From the NCBI GenBank assembly GCA_000818945.1, contig KN805376.1, positions 90,866 to 154,865 of the forward strand: DNA of 64,000 nt. The letters are read 5' to 3'. This stretch comes from Schizochytrium sp. CCTCC M209059. Taxonomy: Eukaryota; Sar; Bigyra; Thraustochytrida; Thraustochytriidae. The notes under the pieces are model-generated. The model made no database searches. It saw only the letters and a list, made by a program, of their open reading frames with translations, and was not told where the DNA came from. Of this stretch, positions 9,330 to 16,846 are shown in pieces; position 1 is the first letter of the stretch, and the number at the start of each line of letters is the position of its first letter. The translations under genes were made by a program, and so were the position numbers.

Positions 9330-10751
9330 ATGCCCTTACTCAAGCTCGTTCGCGCGGACACGCTCCCGCAAGAGGCATTCGAGACGCTCAACAGCCCGGA
9401 CCCAGAGAAGGAGAGCGAGGAGGTGCGCTGTAGAGGAAAGAACGCGCCCTTTTGCTGGGCCGCAGTCGGCAGCGAAGATGGCGAGGTGTGCGGCTACATC
9501 GGGGCAAGTCTCGTCGAGGCCGACGTCTTGCGCGTTGACAAGCTGCTGACGCGACCGCAGATCGACGACAATGCCGGTCTCTTGCCGCTTGCGATGCTGC
9601 GTCGTTACCTTGATGTCGTCTCCAGCAACGAAGAGTGTGCCCGCATCAGACGCGTGAGGGCACGGGTTGGCTTCGACGACGCCCTATTTGAGGCGTGCGG
9701 GTTTCGAACATCATGGGAAGCCGAGGACGGCACGCCTTCCACGGACCTTGTTATAGAACTACGGGAGACACGGATTGTTTGCGCAAACGCGTTTAACAAT
9801 CCTGAGAAAGCCTTTAGCGGAAATCCGGCTGCCGTGTGCGTGCTGCCCTTTCGGACGCGCTCGCTTGAACCTGGCGCCAGCAAGTTGTTTCCGGCAGACA
9901 GCTTTTCGTTTGTCGACAATGAATCCGGCGCTCCTTTGCGCACAGAAGACTCATGCGAGGTCTTTATGAAGGCTGTTGGAAACCAGATGAATCTGAGCGA
10001 GACTGCTTTTCTGCGCGACCTCGGCGCCGAGGAAGAGGGAAAGACGCGGCGCTTTGAAATTCGCTGGAAGACACCGGACGGCGAGGTTGATCTGTGCGGA
10101 CATGCCACCTTGGCTTCGACCTTTGCGCTGTGGGAACCCCGGTCGCAGCTCCTCGCGCCTGGACTGCTCGATGGCGTCGACAAGCTGATTCTCGAGTCGC
10201 GAAGTGGAGAACTCTGCGCACGCCGAGACGCGCAGGGTGCCATCACACTCGACTTTCCTCTCGAGACGCTGAGCGAGGATCTTCCAGCTTCGGATGCGGA
10301 ACGCAAGGCTGTTCTCCGTGGCCTTGGAGGAATTGACGAGTCGCAAGTTGTCTTCGTCGGCCGGAACCGTATGGACCTCGTGATTGAGCTCTGCAACCGC
10401 GAAGCTGTGAGCCAGGTGGTCCCAAACTCTGCTCTTCTTGCAAGCGTCCCTTGCCGCGCTATCAGCATTAGCGCATTGGAAAGCCCTGAAAGCCCTTACG
10501 ATTTTGTGAGCCGGCTCTTTGCCCCAGCGCTTGGGGTTGACGAGGATCCCTTTTGTGGAAGCGCACACTGCTACCTCGGTCCTCACTACGGCCGTAGGCT
10601 CGGTAAGACCGAGATGCGCGGGTTTATGCTTTCCAAACGCACCGGATCGACCGACGTCAAGGTGAGCCACGAGACGCAGCGCGTCTATTTGCGCGGCGGT
10701 GCTGAGCTTTCCTGGGTTGGCATGCTGCACTCGGGTCCGTTTGCATTTTAG
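9330..10751 (+). CDS. PhzF-family protein with decayed AANAT-like N-domain (paralogue)
   Basis: A 473 aa paralogue of the divergent neighbour, starting at the ATG at 9330, which aligns exactly with the neighbour's start (both read LVRADTLP near the N-terminus). The PhzF half is well kept: AFSGNPAAVCVLPF, NLSETAF, DLCGHAT and EDPFCGSAH, where the usual Thr is Cys. The acetyltransferase half is eroded. The catalytic-His segment LCIHSVV reads LRVDKLL, the acetyl-CoA loop RRQGLA reads IDDNAG, FYESCGF reads LFEACGF, and the segment containing YPADEAAS is missing. So the N-domain is probably not an acetyltransferase, although the frame stays open, which suggests a retained structural or regulatory role. 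Upstream codons to 9117 are not needed. The C-terminal enzyme probably acts on the same type of substrate as the partner gene. Confidence 0.88.
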   Translation: MPLLKLVRADTLPQEAFETLNSPDPEKESEEVRCRGKNAPFCWAAVGSEDGEVCGYIGASLVEADVLRVDKLLTRPQIDDNAGLLPLAMLRRYLDVVSSNEECARIRRVRARVGFDDALFEACGFRTSWEAEDGTPSTDLVIELRETRIVCANAFNNPEKAFSGNPAAVCVLPFRTRSLEPGASKLFPADSFSFVDNESGAPLRTEDSCEVFMKAVGNQMNLSETAFLRDLGAEEEGKTRRFEIRWKTPDGEVDLCGHATLASTFALWEPRSQLLAPGLLDGVDKLILESRSGELCARRDAQGAITLDFPLETLSEDLPASDAERKAVLRGLGGIDESQVVFVGRNRMDLVIELCNREAVSQVVPNSALLASVPCRAISISALESPESPYDFVSRLFAPALGVDEDPFCGSAHCYLGPHYGRRLGKTEMRGFMLSKRTGSTDVKVSHETQRVYLRGGAELSWVGMLHSGPFAF

Positions 10752-11054
10752 TTTCTTGAAATTGGAATAAAAACGAAAACAGATTGTAAAGATTGTAAGA
10801 TCTCGAAAGACGTATACAGGCCTATTACCAAGAAAAATCAAAAACTAAAATGAAGAAGAGGTGAAAAGAATTCACACATAGTACATACGTCCGAGAAGAG
10901 AAGAGAAGAGAGAGAGAGAGAGAGAGTAGAATCCATGCGCAATTCAGATTACAAAGTAGGTAGTGACGAACGAAGAACACAAATCATTTACAGGTTGGCC
11001 ATGGGGCAAGCGAGCAAGCAAGCAAGCAAGCTAGCTAGCTAGCTAGCTAGCAAT
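10752..11054. repeat. Short intergenic region with (GA)n and (AGCT)n tracts
   Basis: Convergent spacer containing a purine run of gaagagaagag followed by (ga)n at about 10893-10926. An agcaagcaagc/(agct)n tract lies at about 11005-11052, immediately beyond the stop of the coiled-coil gene. No gene is evident. Confidence 0.6.
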
Positions 11055-11951
11055 CTAGCGTGCAGCTTTGTTCCTAAAACGTACGCGGAGTGCTTGATTG
11101 TCTCGGCGCAGCTTAGTGGCTTCCTGCTCCGCGACCTGACGCAACGCCTTTTCTTGTGCAAGTTGCTCCTTGAGCCTATTCGAGGCATCGAAGCGAGCAA
11201 GGCGACGCTCTTCGTCTTTAGACAACTTGGCGACGACTGCTGGGTTCGGATCTGCATTCTCGCCGCGAGTGCGCATCGTCGCGCGCGACGTTTGTCTGGC
11301 TTGCGCTTTGGCAAGAGCTCGCTTTGTCTGCTCGAGCTCGTCCTGTGCACGATCGCGCTCCTTGGCCATGACTTCGAGATGGCGCTCCTTTTGTTCTTTG
11401 GTTTTGCTCATGAGCGATGCGCGCTGCGAAGCAGCAGCGGCCTTGCGGTCGGCGCGCTCGGCTCGTTCCTCTGCTGCATCGTATTGACGCTGCATTTCCT
11501 GGCACTCTTCAACGGCTGTAACTTCTTTTCGACGAGAATCTGCTGCGGCATCTTCGGCGGCCGCAGCCCGCCTTTCAGCGTCGAGCATCGCGCTCCGGAG
11601 CTGGTCGATCTCGTTCGTCTTTTCGCTATTGCTCGCTCGCAAGAACTGCAGTTCTCTCTGGGCGTTCGCCATGGCCTCCTGCAGAGGTGACAATTGCGCC
11701 TGTAGTTCTGATGCGCGCTGACGTTCACTTTCACGCTGCGCTTCAAGATGTGCCGCGCGCGCACGGAGTGCGTCTGCCCGTGCGGACTCTTGGCGCAGTA
11801 CGCCGCGCAAGGCCTCGAGCTCCTGCCTCAGGAGCGCTGCAGCATCGTGAAGAGCCCGTTCTCGCTCCTGTTGCGCCTTCCAGGCGCCGCCCAGCCGCAC
11901 CTGACCTGCAGCGAGCGTCTGTCCGCGTTCGCGCGGTTCCTGCGAGGCCAT
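11055..11951 (-). CDS. Coiled-coil protein, unknown function
   Basis: A 298 aa protein from the ATG at 11951; the frame continues upstream only to a TTG. Almost the whole chain is a long alpha-helical coiled coil rich in Glu, Arg, Ala, Gln and Leu (for example LRQELEALRGVLRQESARAD). It is broken near the C-terminal third by a Pro/Asn stretch (GENADPNPAVV) and resumes to a basic end. No enzyme or targeting domain is visible. Such proteins are often cytoskeletal or basal-body scaffolds, but nothing here identifies a partner. An additional upstream exon cannot be excluded because introns occur elsewhere in the window. Confidence 0.72.
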   Translation of the reverse strand: MASQEPRERGQTLAAGQVRLGGAWKAQQERERALHDAAALLRQELEALRGVLRQESARADALRARAAHLEAQRESERQRASELQAQLSPLQEAMANAQRELQFLRASNSEKTNEIDQLRSAMLDAERRAAAAEDAAADSRRKEVTAVEECQEMQRQYDAAEERAERADRKAAAASQRASLMSKTKEQKERHLEVMAKERDRAQDELEQTKRALAKAQARQTSRATMRTRGENADPNPAVVAKLSKDEERRLARFDASNRLKEQLAQEKALRQVAEQEATKLRRDNQALRVRFRNKAAR

Positions 11952-13275
11952 TGCTCCGTCGCAGCGCTCGCCGCTGTCGTTGTCGCGGCGCGAGAAATGT
12001 GATTGAGCTTTGCGGCTTTGTCGACGGTTGCGTCCCCAAAGTGACTCTGACAAAACTGTGATCGCTCATAATACTCTCTTGGAGGGAGGATATACCCTGC
12101 GAGGCGAGGGCGTCCCGCGAGCAGAAGTGCGTGGATGCGACGAGACTGCGAGTTCTTGCTTGTTGGTGGCTGTGGCTAGCAGGCACCTGACAGATACGAG
12201 GCTAAGTTATGGAACAGATGTGGTGGAAAGGGAATCTGATAATCTTTGGTTGCCGAATCGAATCCATAAACAAAAAAGAGGCTCTCGATACATTCACGTG
12301 CGTATGCACGAAGTCTGCCACTGCCATAGCCGCTGCTATCGCCACGTGCTCGCTCTCGCTAGCACGTGGTATCTTTTCATTTACTGTTAAAAGGTTTTGG
12401 ATGATTCGGCAGCGGCAACGGCGGCCGGCCGCACGCAGCAACAGATGGATGGGTAGCAATAATGTGAAAAGATCATGCTTGCCGACTTATTCGACTCGTG
12501 CACATGCCATCGCCAGTGGTCACAGCCATGAGCTTTGGGTCATTTCCACTTCATTGGAACCCCTCCTCCTCTATTCCTTCGTTTCTACGTGCCAGCAAAT
12601 TTCTTCAAATGTACAATTCTCCGCAGTGTCTGCCTTGACCATTCTCGCAATGCCTTCTTCTCCCTGCCTGGCCTACGATAGATACCCTTGCCGGCCTCTG
12701 CCTTGCCCTCTCTGCGCCCCTTTTCCTGCCGCTACCGCTCCTCGCCGCGTCGGCGTGTCCTCGGTCAATCGACATATCTCAGTGTGCGTCACCGCGCCGC
12801 CGGGGCCACAAATGGGCGAAGATTTGTCGCCCGCCCGCCCGCTCTCGCCCCGCCCGCCTTCTTTCCCGAGACGCAGCGGCAGCAGCTTGCGCTCGCGCGG
12901 CGGCTCGCCGCGCCGGCCGCGCGAGGTCGGGAGGTCGGGAGAGAGGGGCAAGGCGCCGCGAGCGAGCTGGCCGGGCGCACGGTGTTTGCTGCCGCCTCGC
13001 GCGCTTGCTCGATATGGCCGGGCGGGCGGACGGCCATATGTCGCGGAACTCGAGATGAGAACGATGATATATATCCAGGTTTTAGGCGCGTCCCAGCACT
13101 AGGCCTACATCTGGCGATCGATCGATCGATCTGCCCGCCGGGGTCCCGACAAAACCCAATCCGCGAGCTGGCATCGAGCGCGAGCGCGAGCGCAGACAGC
13201 GGCGGCGGCGGCGGCAGCAGCAGCAGCGGCGGCGGGAGCGGGAACGGAAAGCCGGGCGAGGAGAAGACGGAGAGG
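11952..13275. other. Intergenic region upstream of PGK
   Basis: About 1.3 kb between the divergent coiled-coil gene and PGK. It becomes very GC-rich towards PGK. An AT-rich patch gatatatatcc lies at about 13066, some 210 bases before the PGK start, and is a possible core-promoter element. A (gatc)n run lies at about 13115-13131. A long frame runs into PGK from 12688, but its composition is low-complexity and it reads like leader sequence. Confidence 0.5.
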
Positions 13276-14619
13276 ATGCTGACGATGCTGCGGACCGCGG
13301 CTGCGGCGCGCGGCGGCGCGACGCACGCGGCCATGGCGACGCGGGCCATGAGCAGCGCGGCGGCTGGAAGCGGCCTCATGAGCAAGAAGAGCGTCGAGGA
13401 CGTGGACGTCAAGGACAAACGGGTACTTATCCGCGTGGACTTTAATGTGCCGTTTGGAGAGGGCGGCAAGATCACCAACGATCAGCGCATGCGCGAAGCA
13501 CTCCCGACGATCCAGAATGTGCTGGAGCGCGGCGCACGTGGCGTGGTGCTCATGTCGCACCTTGGGCGGCCCAAGGGCACCCCTCAGGCCAAATTCTCCC
13601 TCGAGCCCGTGGCCAAGCATCTGTGGACTCTTCTCGGCAAGGAGGGCACCTTTTTGCCCGACTGCGTCGGCCCCGAGGTGGAAAAGGCCTGCGCCGAGAT
13701 CAGCGACGGCAAGGTAATCCTCATGGAGAATCTTCGCTTTCATCTTGAGGAAGAAGGCAAGGGCGAGATCAACGGCGAAAAGGTCAAGGCTGATCCGGAA
13801 GCAGTCAAGTCCTTTCGCGCTTCGCTCTCGAGCCTTGGTGACGTCTACGTGAACGACGCCTTTGGCACTGCCCATCGGGCGCACTCGAGTATGGTCGGAG
13901 TTGACCTCGAGGACCGCGTGTCTGGATTTCTGCTCAAGAAAGAGCTCGATTACTTTGGCCGCGCCATGGAGGACCCGCCGCGGCCCTTCTTGACCATCCT
14001 GGGCGGCGCCAAGGTTGCCGACAAGATCCAGCTTATTAACAACCTTCTCGACAAGGTTGACGAGATGGTCATTGCCGGCGGTATGGCTTTTACCTTTAAG
14101 AGTGTTATCGACGGCACTGCCATTGGTGCTTCCATCTACGATGAGGCTGGCGCAAAGCTTGTACCGGAGATCATGAAGAAGGCCGAGGAGAAGGGCGTCA
14201 AGATTCACCTGCCCGTGGACTTTGTGGCCGCTGACAAGTTTGATAAGGACGCCGAGGCCAAGCTCGTCACCGACAAGGAGGGCGTACCTGAGGGCTGGCT
14301 CGGTCTCGACGTTGGCGAGGAGAGCGCCAAGCAAGCCGCTGATGCCGTGATGCGCGCCAAGCTCATCCTCTGGAACGGCCCCATGGGCGTCTTTGAGTTC
14401 GACAAGTTCGCTGGCGCCACCAAGACTGTTTTGCAGGCGGTCGTCGACTCGACGTCCAACGGTGCCATCTCCATCATTGGCGGCGGCGACACGGCCACTT
14501 GTGTGAAAAAGTATGGCGCTGAGGACAAGGTCAGCCATGTCAGCACTGGTGGTGGCGCCAGCGTTGAGCTCGTCGAGGGCAAGGATCTTCCGGGCATCTC
14601 GGCTCTCTCCAACAAGTAA
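13276..14619 (+). CDS. PGK: Phosphoglycerate kinase with mitochondrial-type presequence
   Basis: Transfers phosphate from 1,3-bisphosphoglycerate to ADP in glycolysis. The enzyme core starts near the internal Met at 13378 (MSKKSVEDVD) and has the full set of PGK signatures: RVDFNVP, SHLGRPKG, ENLRFH, ILGGAKVADKI, WNGPMGVFE, GGGDTATC and STGGGAS. Length from that Met is 413 aa, typical of the family. The 34 residues before it, from the ATG at 13276, are rich in Ala, Arg, Ser and Thr and lack acidic residues, as in a mitochondrial presequence. That fits the known placement of the pay-off phase of glycolysis in mitochondria of many stramenopiles. A plastid or dual location is less likely. The strong GAG/AAG/GGC codon preference suggests high expression. 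Confidence 0.96.
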   Translation: MLTMLRTAAAARGGATHAAMATRAMSSAAAGSGLMSKKSVEDVDVKDKRVLIRVDFNVPFGEGGKITNDQRMREALPTIQNVLERGARGVVLMSHLGRPKGTPQAKFSLEPVAKHLWTLLGKEGTFLPDCVGPEVEKACAEISDGKVILMENLRFHLEEEGKGEINGEKVKADPEAVKSFRASLSSLGDVYVNDAFGTAHRAHSSMVGVDLEDRVSGFLLKKELDYFGRAMEDPPRPFLTILGGAKVADKIQLINNLLDKVDEMVIAGGMAFTFKSVIDGTAIGASIYDEAGAKLVPEIMKKAEEKGVKIHLPVDFVAADKFDKDAEAKLVTDKEGVPEGWLGLDVGEESAKQAADAVMRAKLILWNGPMGVFEFDKFAGATKTVLQAVVDSTSNGAISIIGGGDTATCVKKYGAEDKVSHVSTGGGASVELVEGKDLPGISALSNK

Positions 14620-14990
14620 TGATCAACATTCTCCTTTGTTTTTTTATTGCCAACCAACCTTGCGTTTGACCCATGGCGCACTGCGTTTCTTGCATGGGTT
14701 CATGAAATGATAGCCTGAAACATGTGTTGATCAAAACGTCCATGGGTCAAGATGTCGCACGACTCTAGATACGCGCCCATCATAGTAAGAATTCTCTTGA
14801 CTCGTCATTAGAGATTGCAAGTCTGCCAGCGAACGTGTATCCACTGCGACTTATTTTACGAGCTCGACCTCCTGACTGCTGCGACAGCCAGCCAAGCCAC
14901 CTTGAGCAGAAAAACTAATTAAAACATTTTAAAATCAAACTTTGACCTTGGCAATCAATCAGTTTGAAAACTCAGCTTTCTTTCCTGGTC
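14620..14990. other. Intergenic region PGK-MUTYH
   Basis: A 371-base spacer between two genes on the same strand. It begins with a T-rich stretch after the PGK stop (likely 3' UTR) and ends in an AT-rich segment before the glycosylase start. Nothing else could be recognised. Confidence 0.5.
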
Positions 14991-16751
14991 ATGGTGCGCG
15001 CCAAGGCGACCGCGCGTGACACAGCCACGCGCGCGCGCAAGACCCAAACTGAAAAGAAGCCCGCTACCGCCAGCAAAGCCAAGACTGCTACTCGTACACC
15101 CAAGAAGGAGCACAAGGAAGACCAGGTGCCAGACATTGAGGACTTGCTTCGACCTGAGCGTCTAACCATCACTAACAGCAGCAGCGACGAGGATAAGAGC
15201 ACGCGAGGTAAGGCAACGGCGCGGGGCAAGTCAGTGAAACCCGAAAAGCAAGCAGAACCGCAGCATAATGATGCCGTCGACAAGCTTCGCAATGATTTGT
15301 TGATGTGGTTTGACGAAAACCGTCGACTTTTGCCCTGGCGCGGTGACCGCGCCGGCGACTATCTCGGCAAAAGCCTCGCAGAAGTCCCCGAGAATGCTCG
15401 AGAGACACCTCGCAAGGTCGACCCGTACGAAACTTGGGTGTCAGAGATTATGCTGCAGCAGACACGCGTGGAAACGGTTATTGACTACTTTACAAAGTGG
15501 ATGAAGCGATTTCCGACACCTCAGGCTTTGGCCGAGGCCTCTCCGGACGAAGTCAATGCTAGTTGGGCTGGTCTCGGTTACTATCGACGAGCACGGAACC
15601 TACATGCAGGCGCGCAAAGGGTGACGGAAGAGTTTGACGGCAAATTGCCTTCGGAGGTCGCAGATTTGCTTAAAGTGCAAGGAATTGGCGCCTACACCGC
15701 TGGAGCAATCGCTTCGATCGCCTTTGGGCGAGCCGTCCCACTTGTGGATGGAAATGTGATTCGCGTGTTTGCGCGCCTCTTTGCTGTTGGAGCGGAGGCC
15801 AAGGCGCCGTCTCTGATCAAAGGCTGCTGGTCTTTGGCAGCCTCGCTCGTTGATCCGAAGCGCCCTGGTGATTTTAATCAGGCCCTCATGGAGCTTGGCG
15901 CGACAATATGCAAGCCGCGTGGCGCAGCGTGTGAAGCCTGCCCCGTTCGCTCTTGCTGTCGCGCATATGCCCTGGACCCAACGCGAGTCCATGAATATCC
16001 GCTCAAGGCCAAGGCCAAGGTATTGCCTGTGCAAACGTATGCCGTGGGTCTTGTGAAGCGCTCTTCGCAACGCCCAGATGGCAAAGGTGCTGACGAATTT
16101 TTGGTGTGTAGGCGTCCCTCGACCGGACTCCTTGCAGGGCAGTGGGAGTTTCTCCTGGCACGAAGCGCCACGGCTTCGCCCACAATGTCCAAGCGTCGTA
16201 GTCTCGTGAATGACGCGCTAAAAGCCTTGGACGAAAACATTGCGCCTTGCCGCTCTTGCATTATCGAGGCGACCCGAGAGGACCGAGGTCTCCATGAGCA
16301 CACCTTTTCGCATCTGCAACATCGTCTTTTGATTGAAAAGATTTCGCTTCCAAGTGATCGGTGCGCAACCTGCAAGACGAGCAGCGAAAACACCAGCGTG
16401 GATAAAGAGGATGAGGTGAAAATTGTGGACGATATAAGTCAGGACGAGGTGCAAGTGGTGAGCGAGGGGGCGTCTGCGAAGGATACAGCGCCAGCCAGCA
16501 GCGAGGTGGCATGGATGACTTTAGGCGAGCTTGAAGAGAGGGGCATGACCGCCAGCACGAGTAAATGCCTCATTTTGGCGGAGGAGCTCGAGGCCAAGCC
16601 AACGAAGGCCAAAGCCCGAAAGTCGAAGACCGGCACATCAACCAGAAAGCGCAAGGCTGACGGGCCTGCGAGCGAGAAAGACTCCAAACAGCAACAACTC
16701 CGAATGACGGCGTTTTTTAGCAATGGGTCGAAAAAAAAAAGCTCTGAATAA
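14991..16751 (+). CDS. MUTYH: Adenine DNA glycosylase MutY/MUTYH with PIP box
   Basis: Base-excision repair enzyme that removes adenine opposite 8-oxoguanine. The ATG at 14991 (586 aa) is used; the frame upstream has only TTG. A basic Lys/Thr-rich N-terminus of about 90 aa looks like nuclear or organellar targeting. The glycosylase core has EIMLQQTRVETV with the catalytic-type Glu, the helix-hairpin-helix VQGIGAYTAGAIASIAFG, and VDGNVIRVFAR with the catalytic Asp. The 4Fe-4S loop is CKPRGAACEACPVRSCC, with C-x6-C-x2-C-x5-C spacing. A C-terminal NUDIX-like recognition domain follows (FLVCRRPSTGLLAGQWEFLL). The chain ends with QLRMTAFF, a canonical PCNA-interacting peptide, which indicates coupling to replication. 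All catalytic positions are intact. Confidence 0.96.
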   Translation: MVRAKATARDTATRARKTQTEKKPATASKAKTATRTPKKEHKEDQVPDIEDLLRPERLTITNSSSDEDKSTRGKATARGKSVKPEKQAEPQHNDAVDKLRNDLLMWFDENRRLLPWRGDRAGDYLGKSLAEVPENARETPRKVDPYETWVSEIMLQQTRVETVIDYFTKWMKRFPTPQALAEASPDEVNASWAGLGYYRRARNLHAGAQRVTEEFDGKLPSEVADLLKVQGIGAYTAGAIASIAFGRAVPLVDGNVIRVFARLFAVGAEAKAPSLIKGCWSLAASLVDPKRPGDFNQALMELGATICKPRGAACEACPVRSCCRAYALDPTRVHEYPLKAKAKVLPVQTYAVGLVKRSSQRPDGKGADEFLVCRRPSTGLLAGQWEFLLARSATASPTMSKRRSLVNDALKALDENIAPCRSCIIEATREDRGLHEHTFSHLQHRLLIEKISLPSDRCATCKTSSENTSVDKEDEVKIVDDISQDEVQVVSEGASAKDTAPASSEVAWMTLGELEERGMTASTSKCLILAEELEAKPTKAKARKSKTGTSTRKRKADGPASEKDSKQQQLRMTAFFSNGSKKKSSE

Positions 16752-16846
16752 CGTTTCCTGTACGGAAAGTGCGATGTGTCTCACAGGAAGCTGGTTGGCA
16801 AACTGGGTTGCGCATGATGCGCCGTGTTCCTTGCGCACTCGCCCCG

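Noticed and set aside
12688..13275. N-terminal extension of PGK by 196 residues
   Set aside because: Composition is GC-repeat-like and a good presequence begins at the ATG at 13276.
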